A model generated the notes under the pieces. The model searched no databases, had not been told where the DNA came from, and saw only the letters and a program-made list of their open reading frames with translations. A DNA stretch of 64,000 bases, taken from positions 1 to 64,000 of the forward strand of contig JADFUC010001891.1 of the NCBI GenBank assembly GCA_019722365.1, written 5' to 3'. This document shows positions 34,671 through 47,230 of the stretch, one piece after another (the stretch's first letter is position 1; each line of letters opens with the position of its first letter). Position numbers and translations under genes: made by a program. The DNA comes from Lithospermum erythrorhizon. Taxonomy: Eukaryota; Streptophyta; Magnoliopsida; Boraginales; Boraginaceae.

Positions 34671-36410
34671 TATACTAACTCCCACTGAACCTAACGCCAC
34701 TGCGACATTTGTCTAAGACCAATGTTCGCTGCATATTCAATATGCTTTGCCTGAGGCATTGGTTTGGTAAAGGGGTAGGTTGTATTAGCCTCTATTGCTT
34801 GGAACTACTCAAGACACTGCTCCACCATATCATGGGGCTTAACTGTGTACCCGGTCTACACCCAACTATTCATCTCTACCATACAAAAATACATCTTAAG
34901 TTCTTTTCGTGATACCACATACTCTTCATCGCAATCCAAAGAAAAGCCCCCGGATTAGCTTGGTATCGCTGGTAGCAATTGGTACATACGACACATCGTG
35001 TCGTGTACACCGCCGACAGCCCATTTGCACTCAATGGGGCGAACATCCATCGTTCCCCTTGTGGCAATGTGAAGCCTGGAGATTGCATTCTGTAATGCTT
35101 TCCTCGTGATTTCGCTCAAGAAAATGGCTTTGGCATCAATTTGCCACGCCTTCATTAGTCATGGAATGCCGCAATGGCTACGATTTATCCGAATGACTTA
35201 AGCATAGTCATCGGTGAATCCAGTTTCATCATAGCTCGCGTCATGAACTCGCTTTCGAACCTTTTGCCACGAAGTGCCTCCAGCCTTTAAACATGAACGC
35301 TTCGCTCTTCATCATGTTTTTTCTTGAATACCCATTTGCACTCAATAGGGCGAACCCCATCAGGCAAATCTAACAAGGACCAAACCTTGTCAACATCAAC
35401 CATTTTACTTCAATGCTATTCACCATTCATCAACATCTTTGCTACTCATTACCTCGTAAGAGGTCGACTTTCGCTTTTTTTCAAAATGATTCATCATACC
35501 AATGGTCTGGTTCTTGACGATTCCGCTTAATCTCCTCCTAAGGGTTGGATTTTCCACAACTTCACGAATCAAGAATTGGGTCTCCTATGTGTTAAGATTC
35601 TAATTTTGTGGCGCTGTCAATGCCTCTACACCAAAGGACATTGGGGCTGTTTCATCATCTTGAGTTTCCTCAAGGTGAACACCTTCACTCCTAGTCCTTC
35701 TGGACAGACATTCCTTTGCAAGGAATATTCTTTGACCTTACAACGAAAGATTTACTGGTGGTTTCACGAAGTAAATGCTTCATTCGCATAGCAATTAAAG
35801 TAGCATTTATCGTATTTCTAAGACTAATTTATCTTTTGTCAATTTCTTGAACATAAGCTCCATAGCCCCAAATCTCAGTAAACCCAATTTGAAACTTCCA
35901 AATCACAATTCATGAGGTATTTCATATGTTGATATAGTTGGACATTGCTAGCAGATGCCATTAGAATGTATATTTCCATAATTAATCGCATTTGACAGTC
36001 ATCCTATATCAATTTATGTCGAGCAAGGTTCGAGCCTTTCAAACATGCCAGAATGTTGCGGGTATCAAGTAGGAGTGAGTTGTGAAACAAAGCATTTCAC
36101 ACTCTTTAAGACGGTAGTATTGAACCCTCGACTTAAATATTCTTTCTACCGCATCAAGAATCTTTATAGTCTTATTCAATTGGTTCTCTACTTCATTATG
36201 AAATTCCCTAGATTTCTCAAAGGATTTCAAGTTTATGTTTTATTATATACATATAACCACATTTACTGTAATCATCAGCAAATGTAACGAAGTAACTATA
36301 ACCATCTCTTGCAGATATGTTCATTGGCCCACATACATTGGTTTGTATGATCCCCAATAAATTACTTGTCCTTTCATTGTATCCAATGAAGGGTGATTTA
36401 GTCATTTTGC
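34671..36410 (-). pseudogene. Copia integrase, RT and RNase H remnants
   Basis: Minus-strand fragments run from right to left. The integrase core lies in 36217-36405 (DGYSYFVTFADDYSKCGYMY, first catalytic Asp region). Then come the 36039-36230 fragment, RT start wording VRPIECKW with VFKKKHD near 35320-35360, RYQANPGAFLWIAMKS near 34930-34990, and RNase H end-like FTKPMPQ and GLRQMSQ near 34690-34760. A second VRPIECKW lies at 35018-35050, so part of the RT region looks duplicated or rearranged. The RT core with YVDD was not found, so a large piece has probably been deleted. Confidence 0.65.
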
Positions 36411-37079
36411 TCAGTAGACAAGACTCATACTTATCGTATGATCCATAATCGAAACCTTCAAGTATTTCACCGAAGTGAAGTTTCTTGATGTGGTTCTCGT
36501 TTACATGACCTATTCCCGCAGCAACGCCATGTATTGCCGGGTTTTAGTTTGCTAGGGCTCAACGAGCTCATCAATGTCATGTTCTCGATCAAGTGTCTGT
36601 AGAGTCTGTATATATCTTGGATAAATGTATTACACTTATATTACACCTTCTTGTATCAAGATCCTAAATGCATTGGGATCACTTTGAAAATAGAAGGAAA
36701 AACCCTTCATTATTCAAAACCAAAATGTAGTAATATTCCTGCTAAAATAGGTATGTAGTAAACATTGTTCAAATTTAAACACACGGCCCGGAGGCAAAAT
36801 TCAAACTGATGGATCCTACTTCCAAAATTTAACCTTCAAGATCGTTCCCTTTACGCTTCATCCATCTCTTCTCTCTTTCGAGTCATTTCTACTTGCTTGT
36901 AGTTCCTACACATTACGACAACATGAACTTACAAATAAATGACAAGCACCCATTTAAGTAGAATTTAGAAGTTATACAAACTTCAATAACATATATATAT
37001 ATATACCTATAGGCGGAGTGGTCATTACACCATTCTTCCTATCTTCCAAGAATTTCTGCGTGCCGACTTCCAAAGGACC

Positions 37080-37813
37080 CTTGTTCCCGTAGTAATCTAT
37101 TAATTTGTCCTCCTTTCTCGCTGCTTTCCCTCGCCTGCCAGCCTGGGTGTAACCTTAGGTTTCTTCGAACCCTTAGCCTTACCATTGAACTTCTTCTTGA
37201 ATTTCTTCTTGTTTTGGACCACCAAAACAGAAGGAGTAGGAGTTTTAACCTTCCCCAGATTCGTCTCAGCATTAGTGATCATCTTATGCAGTTCGTTTAG
37301 AGATAGCTCAAACTTATGCATATTGAAGTTCATCACAAACTGAGAGAACTTTTCTGGGAGAGATTTCAGGATAAGGTCTACAGCCAGTTCTTTCGAAACA
37401 CCGGAGCCCAAGACGTTGAGTCGTTCGACCAAGCCTATCATTTTAATGAGAGCAACAAAGAGTGTCATATCTCTTTCTAGCTTCCTTTGAATAACTCAGA
37501 CTGCTTGCCGGTACATGTCATATGCTTTCACCTTCTCATACTGAGTTTGGAACGCAGGTTCCATATTGGCTAGCATAAGAACATCGACATCTACAAAGCA
37601 TCGAATTTTGTGCTTTCTGTAGGCTTCCCTTTTCCCTATTAGTGGCAGCGTCATTTGGTCTGGATGGGACCCTAATGTTCAACACATACTCTGTTCTCTC
37701 CCCGCTAACAATCTCTCAAGTTTCGGTGACCAGTCATCAAAGTTCAAGTTATTGAGCTTGCACTTCTCAAGTGCAGCCCGAAGCGAGTTTCTAGGTGGAT
37801 TAAGGGCAGTCAT
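37080..37813 (-). pseudogene. Copia gag (UBN2-type) remnant
   Basis: The minus-strand ATG at 37813 begins MTALNPPRNSLRAALEKCKL and reaches a stop after LLAGREQSMC. The main open part is 37468-37100 with SGVSKELAVDLILKSLPEKF, FNMHKFELSLNELHKM and a basic tail VVQNKKKFKKKFNGKAKGSK, typical of the copia capsid and nucleocapsid region. The CCHC knuckle is lost. It would form virus-like particles if intact. Confidence 0.8.
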
Positions 37814-38649
37814 TTCAATTCTACAAGAATAAGTATGTAAATGACAACAGTTTAGCAATCTATCATGTCAAACACTTACAAAATAAATTGTAAAGTAATA
37901 CCAATACTCAAAATCTCACAAAATGTATTAGTATGCAAGACCTACTATATTGAAATTTCAAACGGCAACACTGCATACATTTTGAAAAGCCAACATAGCA
38001 GTAGGTTAACTAACCAATTATGTAAACGCGACATAACTCTTTGTATTAATAGCATGCCTACAGATGCTACTCTAACAGCGTATCACCGGTTCTACAAAGT
38101 TAGTGGAAATCACCGTTAAACGAATTCACCAAACTAACTTATTACTTGGAATGATCATCCTAAAGCCCACAATGTTAATGGAAATACTTCAACATGATCC
38201 ATCAGACATTTGTCACAATACTTAGTACACCTCGGCATCACAAAGGCGCCCGTGATCGTGATAAGTTGCACAACTTTAAAATTGGCTTGATACGTTTGCT
38301 TAAATTTTATGGTGAGATTCATATTATTTGATTAATTATTTAACATGTCATATAGCACATACTCAAGTAATATGCACATCATGAAAAATAAAATAAATAA
38401 TACACATTTAGGAGATATATGATATGATCCTAAAATAATAACAAACCTATTACAACACTTTCAAGTGTAATCTTGTATTCTTCAAATTTTGAAAACTTCC
38501 AAAGGATATGATGAAATGACATCTCTGCCTCCATCATTGTACATTTATTTATTAACCTAATTCAAGATAGCACGCAAAGTTCATGGGTAAAATAAACAAA
38601 TAAAATAAATAAAAACGACTCAAAGAAGTTAAGTATTTACGCATAAACG
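37814..38649 (-). other. Leader of the copia element, left of the gypsy insertion
   Basis: Non-coding AT-rich DNA between the gag ATG and the nested gypsy element. The other side of the same leader is 46919-47212. Confidence 0.5.
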
Positions 38650-40900
38650 GCTCAGAGAATATCATTCTCCCCATCACTCTCTTCAAGGCGTATGAAAGTT
38701 CAAGTCTTTGAGATATTTCTGAGTTTTGACATGGTCAATTTTATTGACTTTTCCATAATTCAATTTTATGATGAATCTTAGTTGGTTATGGGTTCTGTGA
38801 CGATATAAGGATTAATTCATGATTTAGAGGCCTTATCGAGGATGTTATATCAATAATTTTTAGGTTTTGCTGACTTTTTGGGTTGATATTTTCTACACTT
38901 TAAAATGTGTGTGAGGTTATGTCAGACCTTATTATAGTTATTGTGATATTAAATTGGCATTTAAAATTTATTGAAAGGGAGTTATGCTCTAAAAGTGTTA
39001 ATTCCAAGTCGAAGTTATAATTGATATTTCGAGTATAGATTGTTAATTATAGACCGCCGATTAACTAGGAATGACTTATAAGTTTTATTTTGTAAATTAA
39101 GTAAAGTGATAAGATGGAATTTCTAATGGGAATCGATTGTCAAGGTCTACGGGATTATAATTCGATAGCTTATCCGTCATGTTAGACTGCTTGTAGATAG
39201 TTCCCCTAAGAGTTGCTATGTATCTCCTAGAATGCCGGTATATTAATAGTTCTTGATTATAATTTCTCGGGTGTCAGTTTAGGCGCTGATCGAAAAGCGG
39301 CGCTACCTTGATTGTCTTTTCGCGGTTTTAGGTAAAGAGGCTAGCGGTAGGGGCAGTACTTATCTCACGGGTGTTACTTTAATGCATTTACTTTAAATCA
39401 GGTGAACATGTTCTGTGATATGATTACGCGAGAATGATATACATGTTATTATGATATGATTTTGTGAGAAACGATATACATGTTATCAGGTGTTATGATT
39501 ATTTTGAGAATGACATATACATGTAATTGTTATGTGATTATATTCTCGTGGCGCCAAGATTGCTGGAGGTAAGTACAGTCAATTCCCAACTTATATTTCT
39601 CGATTTCGGCCTTGTCGGCACTTACGCTCGTGGCCTTGTCGGCACTTTAATATTTCTATGGCCTTGTCGGCCATTGTGTTTCGACACCGACCGCGAGATG
39701 TTTAGCCGTGGTGCTTGGATATTGTTCGGGAGCAGAAAGAGAGACGGTTATTGAGAGGTGATGGTTGTTAGCTATGACTCGGCGCATTCTGCATCGTGAT
39801 TTGACCTATGTCGGGATGATTAGGGTTAAAAGTGACTCCCTCTCCTCAGAGGATACGCGATTTATACGTGCTCTTATACTTAGTGTATAAGAGCGTGCCT
39901 TATACTTAGTGTATAAGCGGCGTGCCTTATACTTAGCGATAAGAGCGGTGTGCCTTATACTTAGTGTATAAAGAGCGTGCCTCAGACGAGTGTACGAAAA
40001 GGATGTATTTTATACTTTGTGTATAAGTGCGCGTGCCTTATACTTTGTGTATAAGCTGCTGTTTTGGCCTTATACCGCGTATATGCTGGGGTGATCATTG
40101 ATTAGTCCATTCCCGCATAGACGGATTGAGTATATGCGCATTGCAGGATGGTATACCGGTGATACGAGAGATCGGAGGTCTGGCTTACTAGAGTTTTAGT
40201 CGTTGTCGAAGCCCATTGATTTCTTTCTCGAATCAGGTGCTTGTCGAGACCTTCTATTATATCTTCATGTATTATGTCTCGAGTTTTTCCAAGGAATTAC
40301 AAGTAGTATGACCTTTTAGGTAGTCCCGGGATATGTATTTGGCCCATTTGACTATATTATTGATTGACCTGCTCCAGATGTAAGTTCACCCCTCGTGTTA
40401 AGTTTCACTAAGCCTCGTGGGCTTACACCCTTTCGTATCAAGGCATTTCATTTGTGCCAGTCGACAGCGCAGCTGAGCTGCAAGAGGTTGTTTTGAGTTT
40501 TGTTCCGGCAGTGGCCAGTGAGCATCGGGTGGCGCAGGATCCTCATGTACTGATTTTGATGTGCTGTCAACTGCTTTGATTGTTGTATTTTCCTTTTGAA
40601 ACTTTAGCCTTGTCGCGCTTGTCATTTTGTATTCTCGAGTACGTAGTTACTTCAGTAGCCTTGGGTTTCTGCATTACTTTATTTTGGGATATGTTGTGTA
40701 TATTTCTATGGGTCGGGTCGCTTTGATATCAAATTTGATAGATTATAAATTTTAAAAACTGCTTGATTTGGGAAACTTAATTGGTGATCAAGCATTTTTG
40801 GATGAAACGACCAGTTTTTAAACCGAGTCGCCCATCGGTTTGGTACCTGGTGTTCCGGATTTTAATGACTCTCACTCAGGCGGCCGAATTGGCGTCGCTA
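38650..40900 (+). repeat. 5' LTR of the nested gypsy element, left end truncated
   Basis: Homology to the 3' LTR starts near AGAATATCATTCTCC (38657) and runs to GGCGTCGCTA at 40900, directly before the PBS. Small indels are frequent relative to the 3' LTR. Confidence 0.8.
39859..40085 (+). repeat. Palindromic tandem array in the 5' gypsy LTR
   Basis: About eight units of TGCCTTATACTTAGTGTATA followed by AGAGCG or AGCGGCG. The palindromic core CTTATACTTAGTGTATAAG appears with few changes. Confidence 0.85.
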
Positions 40901-40903
40901 AAT

Positions 40904-40920
40904 TTTGGTATCGAGCTTAG
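40904..40920 (+). other. Primer-binding site (initiator Met tRNA) of the gypsy element
   Basis: TTTTGGTATCGAGCTTAG equals the usual plant PBS TGGTATCAGAGC minus one A, immediately after the LTR. Confidence 0.8.
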
Positions 40921-42330
40921 GTTTCCCGACACGGTATCTATGTAGTCGTTGTCGACTTATTTTTCCTTGAGTCGCTTTTAGTGGTCTCTTTTGTAAAAGT
41001 CTCAGTCTTTTTTTTGTTGCGTAAACCGCTGAGATACCTAGAGTTCGTGGGCGGTAGAGCGAGAGGTGCCCGGGTAGGCTGGCGAGGCCGGTACTGCAGT
41101 GGGTATAGTTGTCGGCGAAAGCCAGCTGGACGCCAGGCCCGGAGGTGCATTTTCCGAGTACGCTGGTGAGGTCGGTGCAGAGCTCAGAGGAGAGCGTGGA
41201 ATGCCTGTGGTCGAGCAACAAGGGGCTTTAATCTGCAGCAAGTTGCTTGATCGCTTCAAGAGGGATCCTCCGGCTCAAGGGGTTCGCCAGAGCGTGCCAT
41301 TGAGTTCATCCGGGATATGAAGTCGATTTTGAGCCGATGGGATTGGGCAAGTGATGAGAGTGAAGTTTGCTATTTAGGACTTCTACGAGGGTGCCCAAAG
41401 GACGCGGGAGAACTCTGAGCTGCCTCGATCATGGTAGGGGAGGTTCATGGTCTCTGGGAGCGATTTGTCGAGCTCTTCCCGGAGAATTATCGCTAGACCC
41501 ACACATGACGGCCTTGGAGAGCTGATTTCGCTGACTCGTGGTTCAAGTCGCGGAGGCGATGAGAGACAAGCCGCTGATCTCAGCGCCGACTACTTGATGT
41601 TTATCCGGTAGCAAAGAGGATCATTAGATTCGTGGACGGCTGACGGGAGATACGTCACCGCATCTCACCGATGGATTTCAATAGTTTCCATGTCGTGAAG
41701 GAATGCAGCCTCAAGATGGAAATGGAGCGGCGTAGCCGTGAGGCGCAGCGGATCGAGGAGGAGTCGACCAGACTTTTCCGGTAGCTCTAGCTTGGGAAGT
41801 TCAGAGAGGAGGACGGACTCCCGCCAGTCGCCCCGGTAGACTCACTTCGTCTCGCCAAAGGCGCCTCGAGTTATGTTACTACTCCTTCGCACGGGCGCCT
41901 CGCGAGGATCCGCGGGGTCCGCAGTAGTCTCCGGGGTCCTGCATCCGCTGCTACCGCGCCGACGGGCAATGCATGTGCCAGGATTGCCGGAGAGGGTGGT
42001 CTTATGCTATCGATGCCGCCAGCCAGATATTTAAGGAGGTTCCAGCCTTCCTGCAGGGAGGTGCTAGTACTTTCAAAGAATGTCAAATTGCCGAGGCGGT
42101 TATCGCAGAAGTCAGCAAGTGGCTCCATTCAAAGCAGCCCATGGAGGATCGACATGGAGTCGGGAGGACTTCGAGGAGGCCGTGGGTAGCAGCTAAGCGG
42201 AGTCAAGGGTCGTGAGGCCGATTCACTGCTACTCATCGTGAGGCACAGATACCCCAGAAGGGGCGACAGTACACTATTTCGTATTGCTATCAGCCAGGTA
42301 TCGCTTGACTCGGGGCTACGCATTCTTTAC
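40921..42330 (+). pseudogene. Gag region of the nested gypsy element, badly decayed
   Basis: Position after the PBS and GC-rich composition indicate gag. Frames at 41099-41320 (VVGESQLDARPGGAFSEYAG) and 41973-42215 are open for short distances only. Fragments such as SSSGI..FEPMGLGK near 41310 hint at the capsid. No zinc knuckle can be read with certainty. The assignment is mainly by context. Confidence 0.45.
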
Positions 42331-43600
42331 TCTCGAGTTTTATTTCCGCCTTATCTGTGACAAGTGTGCCTTTGCCTGTTCCACTTGAGATCATGACACC
42401 TAAGGTGGAGTGTCATTTGTGGTTAGATTTGTATATGGAGACTGTCCTTTGAGTGTATGTGGTCGGGCTGTTGTCTGGCTGATTTACTTCCATTTGAGCT
42501 TCATTTTGACCTTATTCCTCGTACGATCAAGTTGGGGAAACATCATGCCGCTATTGGATTGCCAATGGAAGGAGATTACTTTTGTGGGTTCGGGAGACCA
42601 TCCGGTTTGAGGGATGTAAAGATTTTGCCTTCGAGTTTTGTATCAAGACTGGAAAGGCTTGAAAGCGGCGATTGGTCTCGGGGTACGTGGTTGATTTGAG
42701 TAGAAGAGGCGTGAGTAGAGGATGCGGGTTGTTGGGAGAGAGTTCAAGGATGTTTTCCCCTGACTTACCGGGGTTGCCACCGTAGAGGGAGATCAAATTT
42801 GCTATTGAGGTTATTCCCGTACGCACCAATTTCTCTTCCATTGCACAGATTTACCCACCGAATTCGCGTGAATCATGGACTCGCCATGCGAGTCAGTTGG
42901 ACAAGTGGATTCATCGCATCGGTGTATTCCGCGGGCGACCGTGTTGTTTGTGAAAAAGAAGGATGGTTCATGAGGCCGTATCAATTATAGGCAAATGGAA
43001 TAAGTGATCATTAAAGAAACGATACCCATTGCCTGCACTGACGCATTTTGTTTAATCACCAAGGATGGGCGTGTTCTCGAAGATTGGACATGAACCGGGT
43101 TATTACCGCTTGAGGATCAAAGGAGAGGATATTCCAAATCGGCTTTTCGATCTCTGGTGACATTAGAATTTATAGTGATGCCATTTGGATTGACACAAAT
43201 ACCGCGGCCTTTATGGATTTGGCGAACCGGGTGTTTCGGGAGTATTCGACGAAGCTCAAGGTGGTATTCATTGATGATATTCGGATATATTCTGTAGGGG
43301 AGAGGAGCATGAGAGGCATTTGCATATTGTGTTGAGGACCTTGAGACAAAGACCACTTGTATGCCAAGTTTTCCAAATGTGAGTTCTCAAGGCAAAAGTG
43401 CACCTCGGGTCATGTTATTTCGGGCGAGGTATTTTTTGCTTCATCCAATGTGGCGGAGGCCGCGAACACAGTTGGCCCCACAAGCGCGATCGAGGTTTGA
43501 GTTTCTTTGGGTTAGCCGGTTATTACAGAGATTCTATCATGACTTTCTTTGATCGCGACACCATTGACAAAGTTGGACCGTAGTGCGGGTTCCAAGTGAC
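42331..43600 (+). pseudogene. Protease C-terminus and reverse transcriptase of the nested gypsy element
   Basis: Protease end: GDCPLSVCGRAVVW (about 42428) and KLGKHHAAIGLPMEGDYF (42530) in two frames. RT: REFKDVFPDLPGLPP (42740), KERYPLP (43016), VFSKI (43074), MDLANRVFREYSTKLKVVFI (43213), the catalytic F-I-D-D (VVFIDDIRIYS, 43262-43290), LYAKFSKCEFS and GHVISGE (43358-43430), GLAGYYRDSIM (43508). These are the standard Ty3/gypsy RT blocks in order. At least six frameshifts or stops break it. Confidence 0.8.
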
Positions 43601-44344
43601 ATTTGGGATGCATTTATCAGGAGGACCGGCTCGTGGATACTAAAGTGAAGCACTCGCCCAAAGGCCAAGACACTGGCCTCGCCCTGGTGGGCTAATGTGA
43701 TTTATAGTGATGCTTCGCATCGGGATCGGGATGCTCATGCGTAATGGGAAGTGTGATTATGTTTCCGACAGCTTGAGAAACACGAAGAACTATCCGACCC
43801 ATGATTTTGAGCTAAAGGGTTTATAATGTCATATTGCTATGGAGACATTACTTGTATAGTGATAACCGCTTTATTTTCAAATCGATCATAAGAGTTTAAA
43901 GATTCAACATGCAGTAGATTTGAATTTGAGGCGTGAGGAGGTGGATGGAGTTCATCGTTGATTATGCATCCTGACTGAATTGGAAAACACCAGTAAAGGC
44001 AAATGTAATTGTTGACGCATCGAAAGTGTAAAGGGGAAATCAAAGGATCCGTAGGATGAAACAAATTGAGTCGATTTTGACGTCAAGAGCGACGGGGAGA
44101 TTTTCACCATATGAGAGTTAGAACAAAGGTTTGTGGATCGGATCAGTGCCGCGTGCCAGCAGGATGAGCGACCGCAGCACGCAGGGACGCGGTGTCTTTT
44201 ATCGTGACCGCATTTTACTTCGCTGACGCAGAGCGGAGTTAGTATCATTATTTTGTGTGATATTTGATTTTGTGTTATTATATTCTTCGCTTGATTGTTT
44301 GAGGATTGCTAAATTTCGAGGCCTAAATTTTATTGTGTGTAGAT
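43601..44344 (+). pseudogene. RNase H remnant and missing integrase, nested gypsy element
   Basis: Short RNase H-like pieces (IYSDASHRDRDAHA near 43705, IVDYAS near 43950) are followed directly by sequence leading to the 3' LTR. The roughly 1.5 kb expected for integrase is absent. Confidence 0.55.
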
Positions 44345-46918
44345 TGTACAACTCAAGCGAAAAAAAAAATTAAATTTTCGGTCGCAAAGGACCCGGGGAT
44401 AGTATAAATAATCTCGGCGATAATATTATTTCAGAAATTTTTTAAATGAATTCACATTTATACTAGTAGTTTTTGCCATGGAATATTTTGTCTTTGGAAT
44501 CGGGTTCGTGGAGATTTAAAGTACGATAAATGAGAATTAACCGAAACCGAACGACTCGAGTTTTAAATATCTAGTCGTTTCTATTCTCCACATCATCATT
44601 TTTTAGTTCATCTTCTTCCTTTTTCCTAGGCCGGTAGATTAAGCTCCTCCCCTTATAAAAATTTCATTTTCCATTTCTCTCTTCGACATGCCAAACTCAA
44701 GATCGTTTGTAGAATATCGTTTCTCCTAATAGTCTCTTCAGTTAAGGTAAAGTTCAAGTCTTTTGAGATATTTCTGGGCTTTGACATGGTTGACTTTTAG
44801 TTGACTTCTTGCATAATTCAATTTTATGATGAATCTTAGTTGGTTAGCGGTTCAGACGTATATAAGCGATTAATTCATGATTTGTAGGTCGCTTGAGGAT
44901 GTTAAGGCCGGGTCGACTCTTAGGTTTTCGTTGAATTTTTTAAGCTGATATTTTTCTAAGACTTTAAAATGTGCAGATAGTTGCGTCAGGGGACCTTATT
45001 ATAGTTATTGTGATATTAAATCAAGCATTTAAAATTTATTAAAGGAGTTATGTCTAAAAAGTGTTAATTCCAAGTTGAAAGCTATAATTATATTTCGGAG
45101 TATAGATTGTTAATTATAGACCTGCCGATTAACTAGAATGACTTATGCTTCCATTTGTAAATGAAAGTGATAAGTATGGAATTTAGCTGAATCGATTTGG
45201 TCAGGTCCACGGGATTATAATTCGATAGTTTATCCGCTATGTTAGATCACCGTTTAGATAGTTCCCAAGAGTTGGTTATGTATCTCCTAGAACGCTCTAT
45301 ATAGTAATGTGTCTTGATTATAATTTCTGGTGTCAAGTAGCGCTGATCGTGGAAAAGGCGCTACCTCGATTGTCTTTCGGTTTCAAAGAATAATAGGGAG
45401 TACTTATTCAATGGGTGTTACTTACGTGATTTACTTTTAAATCAGGTGGAACATGTTATTGTGGTATGATTATGTGAGAATTATATACATGTTGGTTGAT
45501 ATGATTGCGAGAATGATATACATGTTATCAAGCAGGATTACGGAGAACGACATACATGTAATTGTTATATGATTATGTGATTATATTCTGTGGCGTCAAG
45601 ATCAAGCTGAGGTAAGTACAACTCGAACTCCAACTTATATTTCTCGATTTCGTGGCCTTGTCGGGCACTTATGATTTCGGCCTTACGCACTTATGATTTC
45701 TATGGCCTTGTCACATTGTGTTTGACTACCCATCATGAGATGTTTAGCCGCTACGCTTGGATATTGTCTGGGAGCAGAGTAGATGGTTATCGGTAGAGGT
45801 GATGGTTAGAGTTAGCTAGTGACTTGAGGTGACTTGAGTATCGATTTGACCTTATGTTGATGATTAGGGTTATGGCTGATTTCTCCTTCCTTGCGTGATA
45901 TGACATACGGCCTTTATACTTAGTGTATAAGAGCGGCAAGGCCTTTATACCTCTATATAAGAGCGCGCTCTATACTTAGTGTATAAGAGTGTGCCTTATA
46001 CTTAGTGTATAAGAGCGTGCCTTGTACTTAGCGTGATGAGTGCGATGGTCTTATACTGTATAAGTGCTTTATACTTTGCAGGTTGCTCGGGCCTTATACC
46101 GCGTATGCTGGGTGATCTACTGACAAATTCATCTCAGAGTCTAATGGATTGAGTATATGCGCATTGTAGTGATGGTATATCGCGATACGAGATCGGAGGT
46201 TTGATGACTAGAGTTTTAGTCAGTACGAGTCTATCGATTTCTTCTCGAATTGTATGCTTCGCTTGCACCTTCTATTATATCTTCATGTATTATGTCTCAG
46301 TTTTCCTGAATTACATATGACCTTTTTAGGTAGTCCCGATATATGTATTTTATTCATTTGACTATTATATTATTGATCGAATTGCCCGTATGGTAAGTTC
46401 ACCCCCTGCAGCAAGTTTCACTAAGCCTCGTGCTTACACCCCTTTTCGTGATTGGGCGGCATTTCATTTTGTGCCAGTCGATGCGCGGCAGCTGAGCCAA
46501 GAAGTTGTTTGAGAGTTTTGTCTGAGTGGCTAGTGAGCATCGGGTATGTAGGATCCCTCACAAATTGGATTTTGATGTGTCATTAACCGCTTTGATTGTT
46601 GTATTTCTTTTCCTTGAAACTTTAGCCTTGTCGGCCGTTGTCATTTTGTATTCTCGAGTACAAGTAGTTACTTTTCAGAGTCTCGCCGGCATTACTTTAT
46701 TTTGGGATATGTTGCGTATATATTTATGGGTCGGGTCATTTCGAGCATCACCGATTTGGATTATAAATTTTAAAAACTGTTGATTGGGAAACTTAATCGT
46801 GATCACATTTTCTAAGCGAAACGAATTGTGTTTTAAACCGAACAGCCCATCGTCTGCGACTCCTCGTGTTCCGGATTTTAACGACCACCTCGTGGCCTAG
46901 AATTGGGCGGTCGTTACA
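44345..46918 (+). repeat. 3' LTR of the nested gypsy element
   Basis: 2574 bp from TGTACAAC to GGTCGTTACA. The terminal bases form the short inverted ends typical of this family (TGTAACGACC/GGTCGTTACA). Confidence 0.9.
45905..46100 (+). repeat. Palindromic tandem array in the 3' gypsy LTR
   Basis: Six to seven units of TATACTTAGTGTATAAGAGC with GCGTGCCT spacers, counterpart of the arrays at 3285 and 39859. Confidence 0.85.
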
Positions 46919-47212
46919 AATTTAAATGTGATAGGAAATTAATTCAAATTTGAACTTTATAATTATATCTATGAAATATATAATTAAAAACATATTTAAT
47001 TAATATATATTTTATGTCCAATAGTTATTACAATAACTCAAGCTTTAATATATACACAAAAATTATTATTAATAATTATTTAAACATATTTATTCATGAA
47101 TCAATTTTTCATGACATATTCATGGTCAAGAATATATAATATGAAAACGATATAAAATGTTTATATAACAAATATATATAAAATGTAATCAAAATTGTAC
47201 AACCGAAACATG
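46919..47212 (-). other. Leader of the copia element, right of the gypsy insertion
   Basis: Strongly AT-rich, non-coding, between the gypsy 3' LTR and the copia PBS. Confidence 0.5.
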
Positions 47213-47226
47213 CCTGGCTGATGCCA
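47213..47226 (-). other. Primer-binding site of the minus-strand copia element
   Basis: On the minus strand TGGCATCAGCCAGG, close to the usual TGGTATCAGAGCCAGG with AG lost, a few bases after the end of the 5' LTR. Confidence 0.7.
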
Positions 47227-47230
47227 CCAT

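Larger units (their letters stand above)
38650..46918 (+). mobile_element. Ty3/gypsy retrotransposon with about 2.5-kb LTRs, nested in the copia element
   Basis: 5' LTR (truncated at its left end), a PBS for initiator-Met tRNA, gag, protease and RT, then a 2574-bp 3' LTR. The family resembles Tekay/Del-type chromoviruses in RT wording and LTR layout. The internal region is only 3.4 kb; integrase is missing, so the copy is deleted or non-autonomous. The left edge of the 5' LTR lacks about 360 bp, so no target duplication can be tested. Confidence 0.8.

Noticed and set aside
42551..42841. 96-codon minus frame
   Set aside because: Overlaps the protease-RT region of the nested gypsy element on the other strand; no protein signature.
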